Below, piece after piece: positions 42,164 through 52,099 of a stretch of DNA of 64,000 nt. Source of the stretch: Acidimicrobiia bacterium (GTDB taxonomy: Bacteria; Actinomycetota; Acidimicrobiia; Acidimicrobiales; Poriferisodalaceae); NCBI GenBank assembly GCA_022826045.1, contig JAJDVQ010000037.1, positions 1 through 64,000 of the forward strand. Reading direction: 5' to 3'. The translations under genes and the position numbers were made by a program. The notes under the pieces were generated by a model, which did not search any database, had not been told where the DNA came from, and saw nothing but the letters and a program-made list of their open reading frames with translations. Numbering within the stretch: the stretch's first letter is position 1; every line of letters starts with the position of its first letter.

Positions 42164-43600
42164 TTAGGCCAGGTTGTCCACGAAGCCTTCGAGCTGGCGC
42201 AGGTTGCGGCACTCGAAGACGCCGTCGGTGTAGGTCGAGTACTCGGTGATCACCGAGTCGCCGGTGTCCCAGTACGAGCGGGGCTCGGGGTTGAGCCAGA
42301 ACACCGAACGGGCTCGCTTCTGGCACTCCTTGAGCACCCATGCATTCGTCGAGTGGTAGTTGTTGCGGGCGTCGCCCAGGAACATCATCGTCGACTTGGC
42401 GTTGACGTCCTTGCCGAAGTTCTCCCAGAACACGCCGAACGCGTGGCCGTAGTCGGAGTGGCCGTCGACCCAGACGACATCGGCCTCGGTGTTCACCCGG
42501 TGCACCGCGTTGGTGATGTCCTCCTCGTTCTGGAACATGTGGGTGACCTCGTCGATGCCGTCGATGAAGACGAACGAGCGCACCTTGGAGAACTGGTTCT
42601 GCAGCGCATACACCAAGTGCAGCGTGAATCTGGCGAACGCCGCGACCGAGCCTGAGATGTCCGCCACCACGATCAGCTCAGGCTTGTTCGGACGAGGATG
42701 GCGGAATCGAGGTTCTGCGGGCACGCCGCCGTAGGAGAGCGAACGGCGCACGGTGGCCCGGAAGTCCAGCGGGCCCCGCCGCTTGTGCTTGCGCTTGCGG
42801 GCCAGGCGAGCGGCCAGCTTGCGAGTGAGGGGCTGGATGGCCTTGCGGATGTTCGCCATCTCCTCGCGGCTGGCATGCATGAAGTCGACGTCCTCGGGCA
42901 GCGGCTTGCGCAAGGTCTTCGCCATCGCTTCGACGCCGCGGTCTGCCACCAGCCGACGCCGGATCTCGGCTTCGATCTCGCGCTTCAGCTGCTCGATGCG
43001 GTTCTCGAATTCCTCGCGTTCGAGCCGCTCAGCCAGCGGCGTCAACTCGCCCTCGTACCGCTGCGCGGACTCGTCGACGAGGCGTTCGAGCATGCCGTCG
43101 AGGTCGAGGTTGCGCAGCGTGCGGTACAGGTAGTAGGTGCCGCCGACGGGTCGGCCAGGCTCCATGCCGGCGAACTGGGTGACGGCGGCTCGGGCCATCG
43201 CCGCCATCATCGCCTCGTCAGCGTTCAGCAGCGCCCGGAAGAGCATCTCGGCGATCTCCTCGGGGGACATGTCCTGCCCACCGCCGCGGCCGCCCATGCC
43301 CTGCATCTGCTGGGACATCCACTCTTCGAGGCTCTCGGGATCGAACTCGCCGTTGCCGTCGGGGTCGCCGACGTTGTATTCGGGTCCGCGCAGCGAGAAA
43401 TACACCTCGAAGACGGTCTCGAATGCCCGCCAGTGCTGCTCGTTCTTGACGAGCGTGGCCGCGAGCGCGTACTTGAAGGCGTCACGGTCTTCGATGGGGA
43501 TGTGCTTGACGGCTTCCATCGCGTCGAGGTTCTCCGTCAACGAGACCGGCAGCCCCGCGTTGCGCAGCTCACCCACGAAGCCGCTGAGCAGGTCCAGCAT
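42164..43600 (-). CDS. CoxE-like von Willebrand factor A domain protein
   Basis: A 478-residue protein pairing with the MoxR ATPase directly upstream. The N-terminal helical half is acidic and Met/Gly-rich (WMSQQMQGMGGRGGGQDMS). The C-terminal VWA domain carries the metal-ion-dependent adhesion motif DISGSV and DGIDEVTHMF. MoxR-VWA pairs act as chaperone-like systems that insert metals or activate enzymes; CoxD/CoxE do this for CO dehydrogenase. No target enzyme lies beside this pair. Confidence 0.85.
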   Translation of the reverse strand: MLDLLSGFVGELRNAGLPVSLTENLDAMEAVKHIPIEDRDAFKYALAATLVKNEQHWRAFETVFEVYFSLRGPEYNVGDPDGNGEFDPESLEEWMSQQMQGMGGRGGGQDMSPEEIAEMLFRALLNADEAMMAAMARAAVTQFAGMEPGRPVGGTYYLYRTLRNLDLDGMLERLVDESAQRYEGELTPLAERLEREEFENRIEQLKREIEAEIRRRLVADRGVEAMAKTLRKPLPEDVDFMHASREEMANIRKAIQPLTRKLAARLARKRKHKRRGPLDFRATVRRSLSYGGVPAEPRFRHPRPNKPELIVVADISGSVAAFARFTLHLVYALQNQFSKVRSFVFIDGIDEVTHMFQNEEDITNAVHRVNTEADVVWVDGHSDYGHAFGVFWENFGKDVNAKSTMMFLGDARNNYHSTNAWVLKECQKRARSVFWLNPEPRSYWDTGDSVITEYSTYTDGVFECRNLRQLEGFVDNLA

Positions 43601-43630
43601 GATCGACTCCCGTCCGGGTCCCGGCGGCGG

Positions 43631-44512
43631 CTAGGCCTCGACCGTCAATTCCTTGGCGGCCTTCTCGATGTCGGACTGGTACTTGAGCAGGATGTGCAGC
43701 GTCTGCTTGGCCTGCTCGACATCGATGCTCTCGATGCCCAGCAGCACCAGTGTCCGCGCCCAGTCCAGCGTCTCGGAGACCGACGGCGCCTTCTTGAGCT
43801 CGAGCTGGCGCACCGAGCGCACGACCCGTGCGATCTGCTCTGCGAGGTTCTCGCTGATGCCCTCGACCTTGGTCAGCACGATCTGCTTCTCGCGCTCGAG
43901 GTCGGGATAGTCGATGTGCAGGAACAAGCACCGGCGCTTGAGCGCTTCGGACAGCTCGCGGGTGTTGTTCGACGTCAGGAACACCAGCGGAATCTGGCTG
44001 GCCATGATGGTGCCCAGCTCGGGAATCGAGACTTGGTAGTCGGAGAGGATCTCGAGCAGCAGCGCCTCGGTCTCGATCTCGACGCGGTCGACCTCGTCGA
44101 TCAGCAGCACGACCTGGTCTTCGGCGCTGATCGCCTCGAGCAGCGGCCGGGTGAGCAGGAACTCGTCCTGGAAGATGTCGTCCTGCAGCTCCACCCAGTC
44201 CTCGTGCTCTGCGTCGACCCCCCGGTCGGCTTGGATGCGCAACAGCTGCTTCTTGTAATTCCACTCGTACAGCGCTTTGGCCTCGTCGAGCCCCTCGTAG
44301 CACTGCAGGCGAATGAGACGCGCACCGCTCATCGCCGCCACTGACTTGGCCAGCTCGGTCTTGCCGGTGCCGGCCGGTCCTTCGATGAGGACCGGCTTGC
44401 CGAGGCGTTCAGCCAAGTAGACGACGCTGGCGATGCCGTCGTCGGCGAGGTATTCGACCTTCGCCAAGCCTTCGCGGACACCCGAGAGGTCTCCGAATAT
44501 TGTCTCGCTCAT
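43631..44512 (-). CDS. MoxR-family AAA ATPase
   Basis: A 293-residue AAA+ ATPase. Walker A is GPAGTGKTELAKS, Walker B is VVLLIDEVDRVE, and sensor 1 sits in PLVFLTSNNTRELSEAL with the arginine-finger segment KRRCLFLHIDYP. The ATG at 44512 (MSETIF) has a GGAG about nine bases away and is preferred to the ATG seven codons upstream. It is transcribed ahead of the CoxE-like gene. Confidence 0.9.
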   Translation of the reverse strand: MSETIFGDLSGVREGLAKVEYLADDGIASVVYLAERLGKPVLIEGPAGTGKTELAKSVAAMSGARLIRLQCYEGLDEAKALYEWNYKKQLLRIQADRGVDAEHEDWVELQDDIFQDEFLLTRPLLEAISAEDQVVLLIDEVDRVEIETEALLLEILSDYQVSIPELGTIMASQIPLVFLTSNNTRELSEALKRRCLFLHIDYPDLEREKQIVLTKVEGISENLAEQIARVVRSVRQLELKKAPSVSETLDWARTLVLLGIESIDVEQAKQTLHILLKYQSDIEKAAKELTVEA

Positions 44513-44588
44513 AGTGGGGGTCTCCGGGAGCATCTTGGGGAATGAATCGGTCTGACAGTGTGGCAGCCGCGGCGGGTGCTCGGCACGG

Positions 44589-45881
44589 TCACCCGCGTGT
44601 GTGACCTTGACCGGTCACCACGAACTTCGTCGTCGTGAGCTGGGTGAGGCCCATCGGGCCACGAGCATGGAGCTTCTGGGTGCTGATGCCGATCTCCGCG
44701 CCGAAGCCGAACTCCTCGCCGTCGACGAAGCGGGTCGAGGCGTTCACCAGCACGGCGGCGGCATCGACGCGGCGGGTGAACTCCTGCGCGGCGGCCAGGT
44801 CACCGGTCACGATGGCTTCGCTGTGGCCGGTTCCGTGCCGGTTGATGTGGGTGATCGCAGCGTCGAGGTCGTCCACGACGGCAACGCTCATCTTCAACGC
44901 GAGGAACTCCGTCGAGAAGTCATCGGGGTTGGCAGCGCCGATGCGCGGCGAGATGGCCTGCGATGCCGTATCGCCGACGAGTTCCACGTCGCACAGATCG
45001 CCGACGATGCGCGGCAGGAAGGTCTCGGCCACCGAGCGGTGAACCAGCAGTGATTCTGCGGCGTTGCACACCGAGGGCCGACTGAGCTTGGCGTTGGCGA
45101 CGATGTCGGCTGCCATGTCGAGGTCGGCCGCGGCGTCAACGTACACGTGGCAGTTGCCGTCGCCGTCGATGACGTAGGGCACCGTGGCATTCGCGAGCAC
45201 CGAGGCGATCAGCGCAGGCCCGCCTCGCGGGATCAGGCAATCGATGCAGGAACGCAGGCGCATGAACTCCGTGGCGGCACTGTGACGGGTGTCGGTGACC
45301 AGCAGCAGCGCATCTGCGGGAAGTCCCGCTTTGGCCACGCCCTCGCGCAGCGCTCCGGCGATCGCGATATTGGACTGGAGTGCCGCCGATGAACCCCGCA
45401 GGAACGCCGCGTTGGCCGACTTCAGGCACAACCCGAATGCGTCGGAGGTGACGTTGGGCCGGCTCTCGTAGATGATGGCGACGACTCCGAGCGGAACCCT
45501 GACGCGCTCGACGACGAGCCCGTTGGGCCGCACCCAGCCGTCGACCCGCTCCCCTACCGGATCGGCAAGCGCCGCGACGTTGCGCAGCCCTGCCGCCATG
45601 GCGCCGATGCGACCGTGATCGAGCCGCAGCCTGTCGACGAGCGTGTCCGACATGCCTGCTGCTTGGGCGTTGGCGACGTCGTCCCGATTGGCAGCGAGAA
45701 CGCGGTCGGTCGCTTCTTCGAGCAGATATGCGGCAGACAGCAGGGCCTCATCCCGCACGGCGCCGGGCGCCTGCGCCAGGACCGTCGCGGTCGCCTTGGC
45801 ACGCTCGCCGAGAGCAGCCATCTCCGCAGAGACAGGGCTGCCGGTCGAGGTCAGCGCAGTCTGAGAGACCACGTCAGGCAC
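44589..45881 (-). CDS. proA: Gamma-glutamyl phosphate reductase
   Basis: A 430-residue NADPH-dependent reductase, second step of proline synthesis. The catalytic Cys is in AKLSRPSVCNAAESLLVHRS. GVVAIIYESRPNVTSDAFGL and GEEFGFGAEIGISTQKLHARGP are diagnostic. The GTG at 45881 lies six bases after a TAGTCT box, so proA has its own promoter although it follows proB; a copy of the dispersed repeat fills the gap between them. Confidence 0.94.
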   Translation of the reverse strand: MPDVVSQTALTSTGSPVSAEMAALGERAKATATVLAQAPGAVRDEALLSAAYLLEEATDRVLAANRDDVANAQAAGMSDTLVDRLRLDHGRIGAMAAGLRNVAALADPVGERVDGWVRPNGLVVERVRVPLGVVAIIYESRPNVTSDAFGLCLKSANAAFLRGSSAALQSNIAIAGALREGVAKAGLPADALLLVTDTRHSAATEFMRLRSCIDCLIPRGGPALIASVLANATVPYVIDGDGNCHVYVDAAADLDMAADIVANAKLSRPSVCNAAESLLVHRSVAETFLPRIVGDLCDVELVGDTASQAISPRIGAANPDDFSTEFLALKMSVAVVDDLDAAITHINRHGTGHSEAIVTGDLAAAQEFTRRVDAAAVLVNASTRFVDGEEFGFGAEIGISTQKLHARGPMGLTQLTTTKFVVTGQGHTRG

Positions 45882-45887
45882 CCGAGC

Positions 45888-45893
45888 AGACTA
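45888..45893 (-). promoter_or_regulatory. -10 box of the leaderless proA transcript
   Basis: TAGTCT on the minus strand ends exactly six bases before the proA GTG. Confidence 0.5.
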
Positions 45894-45917
45894 GTGGCAT
45901 CGCCCCGAATCATCCCA

Positions 45918-45979
45918 GAGGCGAAGCCGTGGCCCGAGCGGCCCGTGAGCGAAGCGAACAAGAGCGGGAAACGACACAG
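45918..45979 (+). repeat. Dispersed intergenic repeat, copy 3
   Basis: GAGGCGAAGCCGTGGCCCGA, then GCGGCCCGTGAGCGAAGCGA and ACAAGAGCGGGAA, lies between proB and proA. It lacks the first 12 bases of the 23272 copy. Confidence 0.75.
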
Positions 45980-46011
45980 GTCCCAGCAAGAGGCGACTCA
46001 TCTATCCACTC

Positions 46012-47106
46012 TTACCCCAGAACGATGAGATCGTCGCGGTGCACGACGAGGGGATGCAATCCCTCGGGCAGTTGATCGCTGCGCAACCCCGCAGTGACGG
46101 CCAGTCCCTCAGAATCAATGGCCGCGAGCCCCTTGGCGAAGATCTCGTTGTGCTCATCGACGATGTCCACCGCCTCGCCGACGGTGAACGATCCCTCAGA
46201 GCCGACGACGCCGGCCGCGAGCAGGGACTTCCCGCCTTGGGACAGGGCGCGCCGAGCGCCGTCGTCAACGGTCACCGTCCCTCGGGCAGCCACGGCGAAT
46301 CCGATCCAGAGCTTGCGGGCGGAGACTCGGGCGTCCCGTGCAGGCACCGTGGTGCCGACGCCTGGTCGGCCCGCGGCTGCGTCAGCGACGACATCGGGCC
46401 GTCGGGCTGAGGCGATCACCGTGCGCACCCCGCTCCACGAGGCCATCCGAGCCGCTGCCAGCTTCGAGGCCATGCCGCCGCTGCCGACCGCGCTCGCCGA
46501 GCCCGCGGCAGCCTGCAGCGACGGGCTCACCTCCAGAATCTCCGAGATGAGCGAAGCTTCGGGATCGATGTTGGGATCCGCGGTGAGCACTCCGGGCATG
46601 TCGGTCAGCAGGATCAGCGCATCGGCACGCACCAGGTTCGCAACGAGCGCCGCGATCCGGTCGTTGTCGCCGTAACGAATGGCGTCGTCGGCGATCGCGT
46701 CGTTCTCGTTGACAACGGGCACGACACCGAGGTCGAGCAGGTGATGGAACGTCGTCCGGGCGTGCAGGTACTGGTCGCGGTCGCGGAAGTCGTGCGGGGC
46801 GATCAGGACTTGGCCGACGACCATGCCATGGTCGGCAAACAGCTCCCGGTAGGACGCCATGAGGTCGATCTGCCCCACTGCGGACAGTGCCTGGAGCCGC
46901 TCAGGCTCGGTGGGCCGCTCGACGTCGAGCCGTTGCACGCCTGCGGTGATCGCGCCGGAGGTGACCACGATCACTTCATGCCCCGCGGCGCGTACGCCCG
47001 CGACTTCCGACGCCAGCTTCGCGACGGCATCAAGATCGACGCGCCCGTCCGACGTGGTGATGGACGACGTCCCGATCTTCGCAATCAGCCGTTGTGAGGC
47101 AGGCAT
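46012..47106 (-). CDS. proB: Glutamate 5-kinase
   Basis: A 364-residue kinase that phosphorylates glutamate in proline synthesis. The amino-acid kinase domain has VVTSGAITAGVQRL, VVPVVNENDAIADD and ILLTDMPGVLTADP. The C-terminal 75 residues form a PUA domain, as in full-length ProB. The ATG at 47106 begins 61 bases after obg, with AGGA about ten bases upstream. Confidence 0.93.
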   Translation of the reverse strand: MPASQRLIAKIGTSSITTSDGRVDLDAVAKLASEVAGVRAAGHEVIVVTSGAITAGVQRLDVERPTEPERLQALSAVGQIDLMASYRELFADHGMVVGQVLIAPHDFRDRDQYLHARTTFHHLLDLGVVPVVNENDAIADDAIRYGDNDRIAALVANLVRADALILLTDMPGVLTADPNIDPEASLISEILEVSPSLQAAAGSASAVGSGGMASKLAAARMASWSGVRTVIASARRPDVVADAAAGRPGVGTTVPARDARVSARKLWIGFAVAARGTVTVDDGARRALSQGGKSLLAAGVVGSEGSFTVGEAVDIVDEHNEIFAKGLAAIDSEGLAVTAGLRSDQLPEGLHPLVVHRDDLIVLG

Positions 47107-47167
47107 CGCCGTCAATCCTGCCGTGTTGCCGTCGCGATGACAGCAACCGGGTGTGCGTGCTGAGGAC

Positions 47168-48758
<1,591 letters not shown>

Positions 48759-48803
48759 CCTGCTGTCCTTTGGTGTCCGGTGGGGCGCGCTCGGCGCGAT
48801 GGG

Positions 48804-49118
48804 TCAGGCGGTGGCGATTGCGGTGATCTCGACCGTGCTGTAGCGCTGCCGGTGGCCCCACCTGCGCCGGTTGGTGGTGGCGTTCTTGTAGGTGAACCCG
48901 TCGATCTTGGGCCCCTTGGTCTCGCCGACGACCCGTCCTCGCACCAGGGCGCCGTCGAGTTCGTCGGGCGTCGCCAGCACCGTGCCGTCGTCGACGACGA
49001 GGACCGGCGTGAAGGTGACCTCCTCGCCGGTCTGCACCGGGAGCAGCTCAACGTCGAGCCGTTGGCCGGCCTCGACACGGCGCTGCTTGCCGCCGGTGGC
49101 GATGACTGCGTACATCAC
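48804..49118 (-). CDS. rplU: 50S ribosomal protein bL21
   Basis: A 104-residue bL21 with YAVIATGGKQRRVEAGQRL and the C-terminal NRRRWGHRQRYSTVEI. Adjacent GTG (49118) and ATG (49115) starts are in frame. The GTG is listed because the TATCCT box at 49125-49130 ends exactly six bases before it, suggesting a leaderless message for rplU-rpmA-obg-proB. Confidence 0.95.
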   Translation of the reverse strand: MMYAVIATGGKQRRVEAGQRLDVELLPVQTGEEVTFTPVLVVDDGTVLATPDELDGALVRGRVVGETKGPKIDGFTYKNATTNRRRWGHRQRYSTVEITAIATA

Positions 49119-49124
49119 CCCGGA

Positions 49125-49130
49125 AGGATA
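49125..49130 (-). promoter_or_regulatory. -10 box of the rplU operon
   Basis: TATCCT on the minus strand lies six bases before the rplU GTG, in the 57-bp gap after the RNase gene. Confidence 0.5.
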
Positions 49131-49175
49131 CCGATGACCCCCCAGTTCGGCGCAACCGATTTTCTGGCTCAGCCG

Positions 49176-51212
49176 CTAGGCAAAGAGCGACTCGCGCAGC
49201 ACGATGCCCCGGCCGTCGCAGGTTTCGCAGGGATCGGACATCGACTCCAGCAGACCCTCCCCGGTACGCATGCGGGTCATCTGGACGATGCCCATGTCCG
49301 AGATCGGCTCGGTCGCGGTTCGCGTCTTGTCGCGTGCCAATGCCTCGTTCAGCGTCGACATGAGCTTCTCGCGCTGTCGCTTGTCGTCCATGTCGACGAA
49401 GTCCACGACGATGATGCCGCCGATGTCGCGCAGACGAAGCTGCTTCGCAATCTCGGTAGCTGCCTCGAGGTTGTTCTGAAAGAGGGTCTCGTTGAGGCTG
49501 GAACTGCCGACGTTGCGCCCCGTGTTGACGTCGATCACGGTGAGCGCCTCGGTGTGCTCGATGATGAGCGAGCCGCCTGAGGGGAGCCAGACCTTGCGAT
49601 CGGTGGCCTTGCGAACCTGCTCGGCGACGTGGACCCGCTCGAACAGCGCGAGACGCTCGGCCACCGGGTCGTAGTAGCGGATCCGATCCACCAGCGGTGC
49701 GGCAACGGCCTCCATGTACCCCTTGACCTGTTCGAACAGCGACGGGTCGTCGATCACGACCTCGCGGAAGTCCGCCGTGAACTGCTCCCGGATGATGCGG
49801 ACGGCGAGCTCCGGTTCGCGGAACAGCAGCGCCGGAGCCTCAGATCGCTCGGCAAGCTGGGAGATCTGCGTCCATTGGCGGGTCAGCCGCTCGATGTCGC
49901 GGCGGATTTCCGCGGGGGTGACGTTCTCGGCCGCCGTCCGCAGGATCACACCGAAGCCCTCGGGGGTCTCCTTGGCCAGCAAGCTGCGCAGCCTGCGTCG
50001 CTCACGGCTCGGCAGCCGGCGAGAGATGCCCGTGACGCTGCTGTCGGGAATGAGCACCACGAATCGACCCGGGAGCGACACCTCAGTCGTCAGGCGGGCA
50101 CCCTTGTGGCCGATCGGGTTCTTGATGACCTGGCACATGATCTTCTGGCCATTGCGGATCAGCTCCCCGATCGCGGGTCCCTCCACAGAGCGGCCCCGGC
50201 GCCCGCCGGCTCGCTTGCGCTCGGGAGCGTCGTCGTCGCTGTCGTCGGTGTTGACCGTCAGATCGCCTCGGTAGAGCACTGCCTGCTTGGGCGTGCCGAT
50301 GTCGACGAATGCTGCCTCCATGCCCGGAAGCACCCGCCGCACCCGGCCCATGTAGAGGTTGCCGTAGATCTCGGAGATGTCGTCCGACGGACGGCTGACG
50401 TAGTACTCGATGAGCGACCGGCCTTCGAGCACGGCAATGTGGGTGGCGCCTTCCGCGACGTGGACGCACATGCGGTAGCGGCCGATCGGCTTGCCGTTGC
50501 GGTACTTCCCGCGGCGCTCGGAGAGCTGGGCATCGTCGAGTTCGACTGGCTGCTGGTCGGCCAGGATCGCCTCTACCGGCGCGTGGGATCCGTTGCGCAC
50601 CTCGCTCGCCGTCGTCGCAGGAGCCTCGCTGGATCGACCACGCCCGCCGCGTCCCCGGCCTCCTCGGCGGCGACGGCGACGACCAGTGGTGCCGTCGCCC
50701 TCGGACGGCTGGGAGGTCGGTGCCGGACGGCTGTCCCCTATCTGCGGCTTGCGCGCCGGCGGAGGTACCGGGGGCGGCAGCGGCTTGGCCGACTCAGCGG
50801 GGGTTCCGGCCGCATCGGTCTTCGAATTGGTCTTGGACCCGGCCTTGTCGCTCGGTCGAGCCCTTGACTTTGTCCCGGACCCAGACGTGGCCTTGGACTC
50901 TGGCTCGGGCTCTGCCTTGGCCTTGGGCCCTGATTTTTCCTTGGGCCCCGGAGCTTGCTTGGGCTTCGAGGAGGCCCCCTCCGATGATGTGGCCGCTCGC
51001 CTGCGCCGCGTCTGCTGCGGCGAGGACTCTGCGGGCTCTGTGGCTCCCAAACCCGGCTCGGGCTTGTCGGGCTTGTCACCGCTCGTAGGCGCCACCAATC
51101 GGCGCTTGCGAACGGCGGGCGGGGAATCCGCTGCGCTGGTCTCGGTCGAATTGCTGTCTTTGGAGTTGTTCCTGCTCTCGTTTGCTGTGTCGTTCAGTGT
51201 CGATTCATCCAC
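49176..51212 (-). CDS. rne: Ribonuclease E/G
   Basis: A 678-residue endoribonuclease of the RNase E/G family, central to mRNA and rRNA processing. Residues 1-230 are a disordered Lys/Pro/Ser/Glu-rich arm ending in an Arg/Gly run (GRRRRRRGGRGRGGRGR), as in actinobacterial RNase E. The S1 domain follows (NLYMGRVRRVLPGMEAAFVD). The catalytic domain has IIEHTEALTVIDVNTG and IIVVDFVDMDD with the metal-binding Asp residues. The Zn-link is CETCDGRG. The GTG at 51212 has AAGGAAA eight bases upstream and overlaps the DUF2344 gene by eight bases. Confidence 0.93.
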   Translation of the reverse strand: MDESTLNDTANESRNNSKDSNSTETSAADSPPAVRKRRLVAPTSGDKPDKPEPGLGATEPAESSPQQTRRRRAATSSEGASSKPKQAPGPKEKSGPKAKAEPEPESKATSGSGTKSRARPSDKAGSKTNSKTDAAGTPAESAKPLPPPVPPPARKPQIGDSRPAPTSQPSEGDGTTGRRRRRRGGRGRGGRGRSSEAPATTASEVRNGSHAPVEAILADQQPVELDDAQLSERRGKYRNGKPIGRYRMCVHVAEGATHIAVLEGRSLIEYYVSRPSDDISEIYGNLYMGRVRRVLPGMEAAFVDIGTPKQAVLYRGDLTVNTDDSDDDAPERKRAGGRRGRSVEGPAIGELIRNGQKIMCQVIKNPIGHKGARLTTEVSLPGRFVVLIPDSSVTGISRRLPSRERRRLRSLLAKETPEGFGVILRTAAENVTPAEIRRDIERLTRQWTQISQLAERSEAPALLFREPELAVRIIREQFTADFREVVIDDPSLFEQVKGYMEAVAAPLVDRIRYYDPVAERLALFERVHVAEQVRKATDRKVWLPSGGSLIIEHTEALTVIDVNTGRNVGSSSLNETLFQNNLEAATEIAKQLRLRDIGGIIVVDFVDMDDKRQREKLMSTLNEALARDKTRTATEPISDMGIVQMTRMRTGEGLLESMSDPCETCDGRGIVLRESLFA

Positions 51213-52032
51213 TGAGAGTTTCCTTCTGTCTCTGGGCGCATCGGGAAGGCACGGCCGGTTCGGCTCGTCCTGCGGCGCCACACGTCCATTGATGTGTTCT
51301 TCGGGCTTTGCCCATGTCATGTGCCGACGCGAGCGCCGGCACCAGTTCGCTGGGGCGCACCACCCGGGGCGTGGCTGACAGCTCGGCGCTCAGCACCGCC
51401 CCCAGATCCGAACGTCCGACCACCTGCAGCACCTCAACGCTGGGTCGAATATCCGAACTCACGGTTTCGCCTTTGTGCACCCGTTCGGTCACGACGGTAC
51501 CGGCGGCAAGCAGTGCCGCAACTGCTTTCGCCGCTGCGGCCTCATCCAGCCCCACGATCTCGAACCGCCAGCCGCACGTGCGGACGGCGGCCTGCAGCGA
51601 CGGCCCGCGGCCGTCGGTCAGCACAGCGGCAGACACTTCCATGCCCACCGGCAGCGCCTCGCTCAGCGCTTCGGCGATGGTGCAGTAGCTCGGGGCGTCG
51701 AGCTCTGGCTCGTGTTCGCAGGGTGCGTGGGCACCGCCCCGGCAGACGATCGCTGGACCCCCAGCAGCGACATCATCGCTTGCGCCGGCGCCGCCTTGCG
51801 CACCGTCAACCAGCGCACTGTCAACCAGCGGCAGCTCCACGAATTCGCCGTCCGATTCGTACCCGGTCGGCAGTGCCAGGCCGAAGCTCATTCGCATGCG
51901 AGGCGAGAAGCCTTCGCTGTAGGCCACGGGCAGCCCCACCTTGCGCACGGCGCGCTCGGTCACACGGGCCACATCCCGGTGGCCGATGAACCGGATCTTG
52001 CCGGTCTTGGAAAAGCGGACGCGCAGCCTCAA
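51205..52032 (-). CDS. TIGR03936/DUF2344 family protein
   Basis: A 275-residue protein always found next to TIGR03960 radical SAM genes. The family N-terminus LRVRFSKTGKIRFIGHRDVARV is clear, with YSEGFSPRMRMSFGLALP following. The only start giving a normal N-terminus is TTG at 52032, supported by GGGAG six bases away. Function is unknown; fusion and linkage suggest it assists the radical SAM partner in RNA or tRNA modification (inference). A 25-residue insert (GAQGGAGASDDVAAGG) expands one loop. Confidence 0.82.
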   Translation of the reverse strand: MRLRVRFSKTGKIRFIGHRDVARVTERAVRKVGLPVAYSEGFSPRMRMSFGLALPTGYESDGEFVELPLVDSALVDGAQGGAGASDDVAAGGPAIVCRGGAHAPCEHEPELDAPSYCTIAEALSEALPVGMEVSAAVLTDGRGPSLQAAVRTCGWRFEIVGLDEAAAAKAVAALLAAGTVVTERVHKGETVSSDIRPSVEVLQVVGRSDLGAVLSAELSATPRVVRPSELVPALASAHDMGKARRTHQWTCGAAGRAEPAVPSRCAQRQKETLSG

Positions 52033-52099
52033 TGCGGTCTCCCACCCACGAGGGTGGGAGCGGCACTGCGGCTCAGCACCGGCGCGTCGGGGCCGCGCA

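Noticed and set aside
42698-44344. 548-codon plus-strand frame opposite the MoxR/CoxE genes
   Set aside because: A Leu/Gln/His-rich shadow spanning two real minus-strand genes.
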